Shown here in pieces: positions 1-9,887 of a DNA stretch of 64,000 bases. The DNA is from Streptomyces fradiae ATCC 10745 = DSM 40063 (GTDB taxonomy: Bacteria > Actinomycetota > Actinomycetes > Streptomycetales > Streptomycetaceae): assembly GCF_008704425.1 (NCBI RefSeq), contig NZ_CP023696.1:3396501-3460500 (forward strand). The letters run 5' to 3'. Every line of letters begins with the position of its first letter. Positions within the stretch are counted from its first letter, which is position 1. The notes beneath the pieces are model-generated. The model was given only the letters and a program-made list of their open reading frames with translations. It made no database searches and was not told where the DNA came from. The position numbers and the translations under genes are program-made.

Positions 1-644
1 GTCGCGAGCGCGATCAGCGCCATCACGCCGCGCATGCGGCCGACCGCGACCACCGCCAAGGCGAAGATCACCGCCAGCAGGAGCAGGGGGAACTTCCGGT
101 CGACGTCCGTCACCGAGTACTGGAGGTCCTCCGGGGCGTCCGGCGCGTACGCCACGACGACTCCCTGCCCCTCCTCCAGCTGGCGGGGCGCGTCGGGCTG
201 GACGATCTCGGTGAACCGCCGGCCCTGGTGCTCACCGCTCGTCACCTCGATGGTCGCGCGCTCGCAGTCGCCCTGCTGGGCGTTGACGGCCTCCCTGCCC
301 TGCGGGGTCGTCGTGTCGCCGGTCGGCGGGACCTGAGCGGCGTTCACGTCCTTGCAGTCGACCCGCTCGACCTTGACGACTCTGCCCGACTCCGTCTGCC
401 GGTCGAATCCGACACCGGTGCGTTCATGTGCCGGCGCGCCACCCGGCCACAGTACGGCCAGGCCGACGACGACCGCCGTGGCGAAGGGGATCAGCACTGC
501 GGCGATGACCTTGCGCAGATGCTGGGAGACGGGCGCGGCCGGTCCGTGGGCATGTGCGTGGACGTGCGCGAGGGCTTCGGGGGTCGGATGGTGCTCGGAG
601 CCGTGGTCCGACCCGTTGTCCGGATGCTGATGCGAGGAAGTCAC
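1..644 (-). CDS. YibE/F family membrane protein (5' part only)
   Basis: The reading frame runs off the left edge, so only about 214 N-terminal residues are present. I chose the GTG at 644 because the nearest upstream ATG frame closes immediately. The N-terminus is His/Asp-rich (HQHPDNGSDHGSEHH, later HVHAHAHG), then comes a membrane segment (VIAAVLIPFATAVVVGLAV) and a soluble region with EVTSGEHQGRRF and VVAYAPDAPEDLQYSV, which is the typical YibE extracytoplasmic domain. Another membrane segment starts near the edge (FPLLLLAVIFALAVVAVG). YibE/F proteins are multi-pass membrane proteins of unknown transport role; the His-rich head suggests metal contact, which is inference. The gene is divergent from the thiC riboswitch. 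Confidence 0.85.
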   Translation of the reverse strand, partial: MTSSHQHPDNGSDHGSEHHPTPEALAHVHAHAHGPAAPVSQHLRKVIAAVLIPFATAVVVGLAVLWPGGAPAHERTGVGFDRQTESGRVVKVERVDCKDVNAAQVPPTGDTTTPQGREAVNAQQGDCERATIEVTSGEHQGRRFTEIVQPDAPRQLEEGQGVVVAYAPDAPEDLQYSVTDVDRKFPLLLLAVIFALAVVAVGRMRGVMALIALA

Positions 645-723
645 CGACCGATCATCGCAAGAGCGAGAGAGGCCCCCTGTTCAGCGTGGCCGGAATGACG
701 CTAGCGTGGTCACACCTTTGCAC

Positions 724-858
724 ACGCGGGAGCTCGGAGCACCGGGCTGAGAGGGCGCTGACCTCCGTCCTTGCGATGTTTCACGTGAAACACTCGCCGA
801 CGGAAGCCGCTGCGTCGACCGCCGAACCTGTTACCGGGTAATGCCGGCGTAGGGAGTA
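724..858 (+). promoter_or_regulatory. TPP riboswitch (THI element) upstream of thiC
   Basis: The conserved THI-box blocks are present in order: CGGGCTGAGAGGG near 742-754, CGAACCTG near 823-830, and GGGTAATGCCGGCGTAGGGAG near 836-856. The last block ends 9 bases before the thiC ATG. The family binds thiamine pyrophosphate and lowers thiC expression; being this close to the start codon suggests control of translation initiation. The variable P3 arm between CTCCGTC (about 762-768) and GACGGAA (about 799-805) contains a complete parS palindrome. Confidence 0.95.
778..791. other. parS: parS site 1 (inside the TPP riboswitch)
   Basis: Perfect GTTTCACGTGAAAC, extended to the 16-bp palindrome TGTTTCACGTGAAACA at 777-792. 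This is the Streptomyces ParB-binding site used for oriC segregation. It lies in the expandable P3 arm of the thiC riboswitch, where the RNA copy would also fold into a hairpin. Confidence 0.93.
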
Positions 859-859
859 G

Positions 860-2641
<1,782 letters not shown>

Positions 2642-2806
2642 CCCGACGGGCTCCGCGGCCCGCCGCTCGGGCCGTCGTGTGCCGGTTCGCTGCCCGCCGG
2701 CCCACGGCGCGTCGACCGCTGCCGCCCGGTCGCGCCCGGGCGGCAGCGGGCCGGGCGCCAGCCGACTGGGCGGCGGTGTGCCGACGGCGGGCCGGGCGGG
2801 CGGTGC

Positions 2807-3574
2807 TCATTGCGTGCTCGGCCCCCGCCACGTCAGGTCGGGGCCGGCGGCGGAGGCCGCGGAGTCCCGGCCTCGTGCCGGGGGAAGGGCGCGCGGAGGT
2901 CCGGAGACGGGGGCGCGGGATGCGGCGCGGGGGCCGGCCGGTTCGGTGAGGGCCTCGCGGAGGAAGGGCACGATGCCGCACTCCAGCAGGGCGCGGTGCC
3001 ATGCCTCGCGGGCCCGCGCCCACTCCTCCGGAGGGCCGGTGCCCGGTTCCCGCGAGGCCGTCGCGGCGGGGCGGTTGCGCGCCGCGGTGACCAGCAGGCC
3101 CGCGGCGGCGACCAGGAGACCGGCGGCCGCGACCGCGGCGAAGACCCAGCCGGCCGTGACCAGCGGCCCGGCCACCTCCGGCGGCGGGTCGAGCATCTTG
3201 AGCGTGTGTCCCAAGAGCAGAAGGACCAGTGCCGCAGGGCCGGCCAGGATCGGTGTGAGGACGGTGACGACGACGGCGAACCCGGCTCCCGGTGCGGCTT
3301 CCTCGCCGGGACGGGCGAGGACGGAGGCCATCACGGATACGCCCGAGGTGCTCCGGTGGGCGTACCGGACCCGCACGAAGTGCTCGTACTCGGCGGCAGC
3401 GGCCGTGTTGATCAGCTCCGCGGCGCTCAGGGCGGCGGCGCGGAGCTGAGCGGCGTCGAGCCGCCGGCCGCCGGTGGCCGGGTCCGGGCGGCCGACGGCG
3501 GTGCGCAGTGCTTCGTCGAGGAGGCGCTCGAAGTCGGCGCGGTCCTCGGGCAGCAGGTGTGGAGCCCTGTTCAT
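2807..3574 (-). CDS. Hypothetical two-helix membrane protein
   Basis: 255 residues starting MNRAPHLLPEDRADFERLL. I do not recognise a named family. The N-terminal ~100 residues are soluble and helical (EDRADFERLLDEALRTAV), followed by two strongly hydrophobic segments (FAVVVTVLTPILAGPAALVL and VFAAVAAAGLLVAAAGLLV). The C-terminus is cytoplasm-like, with EEWARAREAWHRALLECGI before a Pro/Arg tail. It is convergent with thiC and separated from the metallophosphoesterase by about 125 bases, so it probably has its own promoter. Codon bias is normal for the region, which supports a real gene. Confidence 0.75.
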   Translation of the reverse strand: MNRAPHLLPEDRADFERLLDEALRTAVGRPDPATGGRRLDAAQLRAAALSAAELINTAAAAEYEHFVRVRYAHRSTSGVSVMASVLARPGEEAAPGAGFAVVVTVLTPILAGPAALVLLLLGHTLKMLDPPPEVAGPLVTAGWVFAAVAAAGLLVAAAGLLVTAARNRPAATASREPGTGPPEEWARAREAWHRALLECGIVPFLREALTEPAGPRAASRAPVSGPPRALPPARGRDSAASAAGPDLTWRGPSTQ

Positions 3575-3699
3575 GTGCGTCCCCCGATATCCCTGGGGCG
3601 TGGAGCCCGCGGAGAAACGGCAGTTTGGGAACGCCGATGGTAGAGCGGGGAAGCGGACCAGTCCCGTGGGTTTCGGGAATTCGCGTGTTCCGGTCGCGC

Positions 3700-4974
3700 T
3701 CAGTGAGGTAGCGGAAGCTGCTGCACGAGGAGCTTGCCGGCCATGGTGACGCCGCCGTCCATGGCGATGGCCAGGCCGTCCGCGTAGACGTGCGGCCCCT
3801 CGACGACGGGCCCGGTCTCGTCGTCCGCGTCCTCGGTGCCGACCTCGCCGAGCAGGTACGGGATGGGGCTGTGGCCGTGCACGATGCGCTCGCCGCCGTA
3901 GGCGTCCAGCAGTTCCCGCACGGCGTGGGCGCCGCCTTCGTCACGGAACGCGAACCGCTTGGTGAACTTGCGGAACAGGTCCCAGCACTCGTCGGCGTCG
4001 TTGCGGGTGAGGATCTCGTGGACGGTGTCGTTCACGTCCTCGATCGTGCCGCCGTACTCGAGGTACGCCGTCGTGTCGGAGTGCAGGAGCAGGTGGCCGT
4101 CCTCCTCGACGATCGCGTCGAGGCGGGACATCCACTGGAGGTGCACGTCCTGGAGACGGTCCATGTCGCTCTTCTGACCGCCGTTGAGCAGCCAGGCGGC
4201 CTGGAACGTCGCCGTGCCGGCGCCGGAGTTCACCGGCGTGTCGCCGAACCGCTTCGCGCCGAGCAGCAGCAGCTCATGGTTGCCCATCAGGGCCTTGCAG
4301 TAGCCGCCCGCGGCCGCGGCCTCGGCGGAGAGCCGCATGACGAGGTCGATGACGCCGATGCCGTCCGGGCCGCGGTCGGTGAAGTCGCCGAGGAACCACA
4401 GGCGGGTGTTGCCGGCGGCCCAGTGGCCGTCACCGTCGACGAGTCCCTGCTCGTGCAGGGCGGCGAGCAGTTCGTCGAGGTAGCCGTGGACGTCGCCCAC
4501 GACGTAGAGCGGGCCGGGGCCCTGACCGGCGTGCGGGGACGGGGCGGGTGCCGGGGCGGGCGGCGGTGCCACGCTGACCTGGAGGGTGTCACCCCGGTTG
4601 ATCACCGGCAGGTCGCGCTCGGTGGGCGTGTACCCGTCGGGATACTCGTCGTCCGGGACAACGTCGCCGGGATGCGGCGGCGGGGCGGTCTGCGCCGGGG
4701 GGTGCGGGACCTGGTGCTGCGCGGGGTGCGGCGGCTGAAGGTGCTGATGGGCCGACGGCTGTTGCGCCTGAGCGGGGACGCGGTGCTCGGGCGCCTGCGG
4801 GTCGGACTGCGGATGCGCGGGCGGCGGAGCCGGGTGCGCCGCCGGCTGGTGGGGCTGCTCGGGCCGCGGATGTTCGGTATGACCCTGTACGGGCACCTGG
4901 GCGTACGGAGGCACGCGGAAGTCGCGCAACGTCGCCGTCCGCACCACGGGTCCCTGACCGGCCCCCTGAGTCAT
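3700..4974 (-). CDS. Metallophosphoesterase (PPP-like)
   Basis: 424 residues from ATG 4974, which has the Shine-Dalgarno-like GGAGGGG just ahead; a GTG five codons further up is an alternative. The first ~150 residues are low-complexity Pro/His/Gln (PHPAQHQVPHPP and similar). The catalytic domain has the ordered metal motifs GDVHG (about residue 158), GDFTDRG (about 196), GNHE (about 230) and HGHS (about 368), as in calcineurin-like serine/threonine or diadenosine tetraphosphatases. The substrate cannot be told from sequence. The Pro-rich head is probably disordered and may mediate contacts. No operon partner is evident. Confidence 0.88.
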   Translation of the reverse strand: MTQGAGQGPVVRTATLRDFRVPPYAQVPVQGHTEHPRPEQPHQPAAHPAPPPAHPQSDPQAPEHRVPAQAQQPSAHQHLQPPHPAQHQVPHPPAQTAPPPHPGDVVPDDEYPDGYTPTERDLPVINRGDTLQVSVAPPPAPAPAPSPHAGQGPGPLYVVGDVHGYLDELLAALHEQGLVDGDGHWAAGNTRLWFLGDFTDRGPDGIGVIDLVMRLSAEAAAAGGYCKALMGNHELLLLGAKRFGDTPVNSGAGTATFQAAWLLNGGQKSDMDRLQDVHLQWMSRLDAIVEEDGHLLLHSDTTAYLEYGGTIEDVNDTVHEILTRNDADECWDLFRKFTKRFAFRDEGGAHAVRELLDAYGGERIVHGHSPIPYLLGEVGTEDADDETGPVVEGPHVYADGLAIAMDGGVTMAGKLLVQQLPLPH

Positions 4975-5160
4975 CGACCCCTCCACCACCGTCGCGACGC
5001 CCTCACAGCGCGGACCGGCCTGGTCGGAGCGGCCCGCACTGTCGTGCGCCCATCATAGGAATGAGGCATGTGCTGTGTGACGCACCAGGGGTGGTGAATC
5101 GGCGAGCACGCCCGGTTCGCCTGATGTTTCGCCCTTTTTGGGAAGGTCTGGAAGGGGGAG

Positions 5161-5198
5161 GGCGGGTCCCCCGTCAGGATGCTGCCGGGGGACCCGCC
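5161..5198. terminator. Hairpin terminator between LacI and phosphoesterase genes
   Basis: A perfect 13-bp stem, GGCGGGTCCCCCG (5161-5173) with CGGGGGACCCGCC (5186-5198), closes a 12-base loop. It lies 52 bases beyond the stop of the minus-strand LacI gene and likely terminates it. There is no clear T tract. Confidence 0.7.
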
Positions 5199-5249
5199 GC
5201 TCCGTGGCGCGTTTCTATCCCATTCTGTCCAGGACTGGCCGTAGGTGTC

Positions 5250-6356
5250 CTAATCCTGGCGTGGCTGGCGCGGAGGGCTCACGGTCCTGCGCGGCGGCCT
5301 GCGCTGCGACGACGTCCTGACGATCAGCTCTGTCGGTATCACCTGCTGGACCGGCCGCTCCTGTTCGACGCCCTCGATCGCGTCGATGAGCAACTGGACG
5401 ACGGCGGTGCCGATCCGGCGCGGTTTGAGTGACAGCGTGGTGATCGGCGGCTCCGTCGTCGCGTACACGGTGGACTCGCTGCAGCAGACGAGCAGCAGGT
5501 CCTCGGGGACGCGCAGCCCGTACCGGCGCGCCGCGGCCAGCAGGTCGGTGCCGTTCGGGTCGAACAGCCCGTACACCGCGTCCGGGCGGTCGGGGCGGGC
5601 CATCAGCCGGTCGGCGGCGAGGGCGCCCGCGCACGGGTCGTGCGCCGGGTACGCCTCGTACACCGGGTCCTGGCCGACGCGCTCGCACCAGCTGAGGTAG
5701 GCGGTGGTGGAGAGGCGGGTGTACGTGTCGGTGCTGGTGCCGGTGAGCAGGCCGATGCGGCGGGCGCCGGCTTCGGCGAGGTGGTCGAGGACGGCCGCCT
5801 CGTGGTCGTTGTCGACCCAGGCGGTCACCGGGAGCGATCCGGCGGGGCGGCCGTCGGAGACGACGGGCAGACCCTGGCGGACCAGCTCGGCGACGACGGG
5901 GTCGTGGTCGGAGGGGTCGATGACCACCGTGCCGTCGAGGGCCACGTTCGACCAGATGTCGGCGGGGCTGCGGCGGGAGGTGGCGGGCAGGATGACGAGG
6001 GCGTAGCCGCGGGCGAGCGCGGCGGAGGTGGCCGCCCTGGCCATCTCGGCGAAGTAGGCGAACTCGGTGAAGGTGAAAGGTTCATCCCCGTAGGTCGTCA
6101 CGGTCAGGCCGATGAGGCCCGACTTGCCGGTACGGAGCGTGCGGGCCGCCGCGGAGGGCCGGTAGCCCAGCCGGTCGGCGACCTCGCGGACGTGGCGGCG
6201 GGTGGCGTCCGGGAGCCTGCCCTTGCCGTTGAGCGCGTCGGAGACAGTCGTGATGGAGACCCCGGCCGCGGCGGCCACATCCCGGATGCCTGCGCGCCCC
6301 TGCCGGCTCCCCCGGGTCTGTGCCCGGCTCACCTGGTGCTTCCCTGCTGCTGTCAT
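5250..6356 (-). CDS. LacI-family transcriptional regulator
   Basis: 368 residues from ATG 6356. The N-terminal helix-turn-helix and hinge are clear: IRDVAAAAGVSITTVSDALN (about residues 27-46), then RLGYRPSAAARTLRTGKSG. The rest is a periplasmic-binding-protein-like effector domain with typical blocks GTVVIDP, VDNDHEAA, ARRIGLLTG, YGLFDPNGTDLLAAARRYGLRVPEDLLLV and PPITTLSLKPRRIG. It should repress or activate in response to a sugar-like or nucleoside-like ligand, but no transporter or catabolic operon lies next to it, so the regulon is unknown. The C-terminus ends in a basic tail (RRPPRRTVSPPRQP). It is divergent from the aminotransferase gene. Confidence 0.92.
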   Translation of the reverse strand: MTAAGKHQVSRAQTRGSRQGRAGIRDVAAAAGVSITTVSDALNGKGRLPDATRRHVREVADRLGYRPSAAARTLRTGKSGLIGLTVTTYGDEPFTFTEFAYFAEMARAATSAALARGYALVILPATSRRSPADIWSNVALDGTVVIDPSDHDPVVAELVRQGLPVVSDGRPAGSLPVTAWVDNDHEAAVLDHLAEAGARRIGLLTGTSTDTYTRLSTTAYLSWCERVGQDPVYEAYPAHDPCAGALAADRLMARPDRPDAVYGLFDPNGTDLLAAARRYGLRVPEDLLLVCCSESTVYATTEPPITTLSLKPRRIGTAVVQLLIDAIEGVEQERPVQQVIPTELIVRTSSQRRPPRRTVSPPRQPRQD

Positions 6357-6749
6357 GGCGAGCCGATAGTAGGGGGACGGCAACGGAGCGCGATGGGCGC
6401 GTGGCCTCGCGTTGACAGGCACGTTTCTGCATGGTCCAAAGCCCTCGGCGGCGATGAAACGCAAGGGCATCGGGTGGTTCTTCGGTGGGCGGCAGGCTGT
6501 CCACGCGCATAGTCCAGGCCGTCGGGCGGCGGGACGGGACGTCTCCAACTCACCCCCACGGGGGACGCGCGCCAGGGCGCGGGCCACCCGCGTGCGCCAG
6601 GGTCGCGCGCGCCCCACCGTGCCGGGCGGCGGGCCCGGACGCCCATCGGCTCTCCCGCCGCGCATTGGCGTCATTCGGCCATTCGCAGGAGCGGGGAATC
6701 CTCATAAGGTGTGCAGTATCCGTGGGACATACGGTCGAGGAGGACCACA
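6357..6749. promoter_or_regulatory. Divergent region between LacI regulator and aminotransferase
   Basis: 393 bases with no credible gene. A TTGACA at 6412-6417 is followed by ACGTTTCTGC, and an inverted half GAAACG occurs at 6456-6461 facing CGTTTC at 6422-6427. These halves resemble LacI-family operator arms and could be an autoregulatory site, but the spacing is long and the call is tentative. A ribosome binding site GAGGAGG (6737-6743) precedes the GTG at 6750. Confidence 0.4.
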
Positions 6750-7835
6750 GTGAGCGAGACAAGCCCCAAGCTGCGCGCCGTGCTGGACAACATCCCCACC
6801 TACAAGCCGGGGAAGCCGGCCACCGCCGCCGAAGGCCGCGTTGCGTACAAGCTGTCCTCCAACGAGAACCCGTACCCGCCGCTTCCGGGCGTGATGGAGA
6901 AGGCGCTGGCCGCCGCGGCCAACCTCAACCGCTACCCGGACCTGGCCTGCACGGAGCTGGTGAACGAGCTGGCCGACCGCTTCGGCGTGCCGGTGACGCA
7001 CGTGGCGACCGGCACGGGTTCGGTGGGGATCGCCCAGTCGCTGGTGCAGTCCACGGCCGGGCCGGGCGACGAGGTGATGTTCGCCTGGCGTTCCTTCGAG
7101 GCGTACCCGATCGTCACGCAGATCGCGGGTGCCACGCCGGTGATGGTGCCCCTCACCGAGGACGGCACCCACGACCTGGACGCCATGGCGGAGGCGATCA
7201 CCGAGCGCACGCGCCTGATCTTCGTCTGCAACCCCAACAACCCCACCGGCACCGTGGTGCACCGGGCCGAGCTGGAGCGCTTCCTCGACCGGGTGCCGTC
7301 GGACGTCCTGATCGTCCTGGACGAGGCGTACATCGAGTTCATCCGGGACAGTGAGGTGCCCGACGGCATCGAGCTCTACCGCGACCGGCCGAACGTCGCC
7401 GTGCTGCGGACCTTCTCCAAGGCGTACGGCCTCGCGGGCATGCGGGTGGGCTTCGCCATCGCCCACGAGCCGGTGGCCGCCGCGCTGCGCAAGACGGCCG
7501 TGCCGTTCGGCGTCACCCAGGTCGCGCAGGACGCGGCGGTGGCCTCCCTGCGTTCCGAGGACGAGCTGCTGGGCCGTGTCGGCTCGCTGGTGAGCGAGCG
7601 CGCGCGGGTGGTCGAGGCGCTGGCCGCCCAGGGCTGGGAGCTGCCGGTGACGCAGGCGAACTTCGTGTGGCTGCCGCTCGGCGAGCTGTCGGGCGCCTTC
7701 ACCGCGGCGTGCGAGGAGGCGGGCGTCGTCGTGCGGCCGTTCGCTCCCGACGGGGTCCGGGTCACGATCGGCGAGGTCGAGGCGAACGACATCTTCCTGC
7801 GTACCGCCGAGGCGTTCCGCAAGGAGAGGTTCTGA
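6750..7835 (+). CDS. Histidinol-phosphate / aromatic aminotransferase (HisC/Pat type)
   Basis: 361 residues from GTG 6750, chosen because GAGGAGG lies seven bases upstream. It is a fold-type I PLP aminotransferase: [13 protein letters not shown] near the start, [18 protein letters not shown], and the lysine motif [14 protein letters not shown] near residue 224 carrying the Schiff-base lysine. It can catalyse histidinol-phosphate or aromatic amino acid transamination. There are no other his genes here, while pheA lies in the same window, so a phenylalanine/tyrosine role (Pat) is plausible. That preference is inference; sequence alone does not separate the two. Confidence 0.88.
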   Translation: MSETSPKLRAVLDNIPTYKPGKPATAAEGRVAYKLSSNENPYPPLPGVMEKALAAAANLNRYPDLACTELVNELADRFGVPVTHVATGTGSVGIAQSLVQSTAGPGDEVMFAWRSFEAYPIVTQIAGATPVMVPLTEDGTHDLDAMAEAITERTRLIFVCNPNNPTGTVVHRAELERFLDRVPSDVLIVLDEAYIEFIRDSEVPDGIELYRDRPNVAVLRTFSKAYGLAGMRVGFAIAHEPVAAALRKTAVPFGVTQVAQDAAVASLRSEDELLGRVGSLVSERARVVEALAAQGWELPVTQANFVWLPLGELSGAFTAACEEAGVVVRPFAPDGVRVTIGEVEANDIFLRTAEAFRKERF

Positions 7836-8049
7836 CGGCCGGCCGTCGTCCTTGCGGACCGTGAACCCGCCCGCCCGCTGACAGGCCGAAACCTGACTCC
7901 GGGCGCCTGAACGCGAGTCCCGCCGCCGAGGGCCGAGGCCCGGTGCGGCGCGGTGCCGGGCGCCGGGTGCGGGCGGCGCCGGTGCCGTCCGCGGTCCGGT
8001 GTGACGAAGTAGACGTCCTCGCCCCGCCGGGGTGGTGGAGCCGTCCTGC

Positions 8050-8084
8050 AAGGCCCCCATGAGCGTCCCGCTCGTGGGGGCCTT
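8050..8084. terminator. Terminator after the aminotransferase gene
   Basis: A perfect stem AAGGCCCCCATGAG (8050-8063) / CTCGTGGGGGCCTT (8071-8084) with a 7-base loop, pairing C-A-T-G-A-G with C-T-C-G-T-G through one G-T wobble. It is followed by GTCGTT. It lies between the aminotransferase stop and the cyd promoter. Confidence 0.75.
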
Positions 8085-8230
8085 GTCGTTCAGGTGGCCC
8101 TTTCACCGTTCTGACCTGCGGTTTTGTGGGTGTGAGGGGTCGGGTTCGAGCAAAGCCCCGTAGTGCGGGGCCGTGGTCGGGCGCCTGGGGAAGAGGGGAC
8201 CCCGCGGAAGGGTGCGTTTTCGGCCTGAGT

Positions 8231-8262
8231 CATAATGTTTGTGATTGTGAACGCATTCACAA
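8231..8262 (+). promoter_or_regulatory. cydABDC promoter with Rex operator
   Basis: The near-perfect palindrome TTGTGAACGCATTCACAA (8245-8262) matches the Streptomyces Rex operator (TGTGAAC-N-TTCACA type). A good -10 hexamer CATAAT lies at 8231-8236, so transcription would start within or at the edge of the operator. Rex is an NADH/NAD+ sensing repressor known to control cydABCD in Streptomyces coelicolor; here the site is 103 bases ahead of the cydA start codon. Confidence 0.9.
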
Positions 8263-8365
8263 GCGCGCCCTGGTTCCTCCCGAGATCAGCCGGAATCGGT
8301 GGGCGAAGGACAGGCCGTCGGGCCGAGAGGCCGCGGGGCTGCTAGGCCGTAAGGAGAAGATCGTC

Positions 8366-9871
8366 GTGGACCTGGCTCTGGCGCCAGAGACGCTGGCGCG
8401 GTGGCAGTTCGGTATCACCACCGTCTACCACTTCCTCTTCGTCCCTCTGACCATCTCACTCGCCGCGCTCACGGCCGGTCTGCAGACCGCCTGGGTGCGC
8501 ACCGACAAGGAGAAGTACCTCCGGGCCACCAAGTTCTGGGGCAAGCTCTTCCTGATCAACATCGCGATGGGTGTCGTCACCGGCATCGTGCAGGAGTTCC
8601 AGTTCGGCATGAACTGGTCGGACTACTCGCGGTTCGTCGGCGACGTCTTCGGCGCCCCTCTCGCCTTCGAGGCGCTGATCGCGTTCTTCTTCGAGTCGAC
8701 CTTCATCGGCCTGTGGATCTTCGGCTGGGACAAGCTGCCGAAGCGCATCCACCTCGCGTGCATATGGATGGTGTCGATCGGCACCGTCCTCTCCGCCTAC
8801 TTCATCCTGGCCGCCAACTCCTGGATGCAGCATCCGGTCGGCTACGCCATAGACAAGGAGTCCGGGCGCGCCGAGCTGACGGACTTCTGGGCCGTCCTCA
8901 GCCAGAACACGGCCCTCACCCAGTTCTTCCACACCATGACGGCCGCCTTCCTGACCGGTGGCGCGTTCATGGTCGGCATCGCCGCCTTCCACCTGGCGCG
9001 GCGCAAGCACATCCCCGTGATGAAGACCTCGCTCAGGCTCGGTCTCGTCACCGTGGTGGCCGCCGGCATGCTGACCGCCGTCAGCGGCGACCTGCTCGGC
9101 AAGGTCATGTTCAAGCAGCAGCCCATGAAGATGGCCGCTGCGGAGGCGCTGTGGGACGGCGAGGCCCCCGCCCCGTTCTCCGTCTTCGCCTACGGTGACG
9201 TCGACGAGGGCCACAACAAGGTGGCCATCGAGATACCCGGCCTGCTGTCGTTCCTCGCGAACGACGACTTCTCCTCGTACGTGCCCGGCATCAACGACAC
9301 CAACAAGGCCGAGCAGGAGAAGTACGGACCCGGCGACTACCGGCCCAACATCCCCGTCGCCTACTGGTCGTTCCGCTGGATGATCGGGTTCGGCATGGCC
9401 TCCTTCGCGCTCGGGCTGCTCGGCTTGTGGCTGACACGCAAGAGGTTCCTCCTGCCGCGCTCCCTGCGCGTCGGCGACGACGAGGTGCCGCACCTGGTCC
9501 TCTTCACGAAGCCGCTCAGCCACCGGCTGACCAGGCTGTACTGGCTCGTCGCCCTCTGGACGCTGGCGTTCCCGCTGATCGCCAACTCCTGGGGCTGGAT
9601 CTTCACCGAGACCGGCCGTCAGCCGTGGGCCGTGTACGGCGTGTTCCGCACCAGCGACGCGGTCTCCCCCGGCGTCTCCCAGGCCGAGGTCCTCACCTCC
9701 ATGATCGCCTTCACCCTGCTCTACGCGGTGCTCGCCGTGATCGAGTTCAAGCTGCTGGTGAAGTACGTGAAGGCGGGCCCGCCGGAGCTCACCGAAGCCG
9801 ATCTCAACCCGCCCACCAGGATCGGCGGCCACGACCGCGACGCCGACCGCCCCATGGCCTTCTCGTACTGA
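8366..9871 (+). CDS. cydA: Cytochrome bd ubiquinol/menaquinol oxidase subunit I
   Basis: 501 residues from GTG 8366, with AAGGAGA eight bases upstream; the open frame extends further but lacks another good start. Multi-pass membrane oxidase subunit that carries haems b558, b595 and d. His22 (TVYHFLF) matches the conserved N-terminal haem ligand; WMQHPVGY and the acidic pair region FEALIAFFFEST are present, as is the family signature GRQPW near residue 415. The Q-loop is of the short type. It is the first gene of cydA-cydB-cydDC and is under Rex control, giving oxygen-limited respiration. Confidence 0.97.
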   Translation: MDLALAPETLARWQFGITTVYHFLFVPLTISLAALTAGLQTAWVRTDKEKYLRATKFWGKLFLINIAMGVVTGIVQEFQFGMNWSDYSRFVGDVFGAPLAFEALIAFFFESTFIGLWIFGWDKLPKRIHLACIWMVSIGTVLSAYFILAANSWMQHPVGYAIDKESGRAELTDFWAVLSQNTALTQFFHTMTAAFLTGGAFMVGIAAFHLARRKHIPVMKTSLRLGLVTVVAAGMLTAVSGDLLGKVMFKQQPMKMAAAEALWDGEAPAPFSVFAYGDVDEGHNKVAIEIPGLLSFLANDDFSSYVPGINDTNKAEQEKYGPGDYRPNIPVAYWSFRWMIGFGMASFALGLLGLWLTRKRFLLPRSLRVGDDEVPHLVLFTKPLSHRLTRLYWLVALWTLAFPLIANSWGWIFTETGRQPWAVYGVFRTSDAVSPGVSQAEVLTSMIAFTLLYAVLAVIEFKLLVKYVKAGPPELTEADLNPPTRIGGHDRDADRPMAFSY

Positions 9872-9887
9872 GGAAGGGGAGCGAGGC

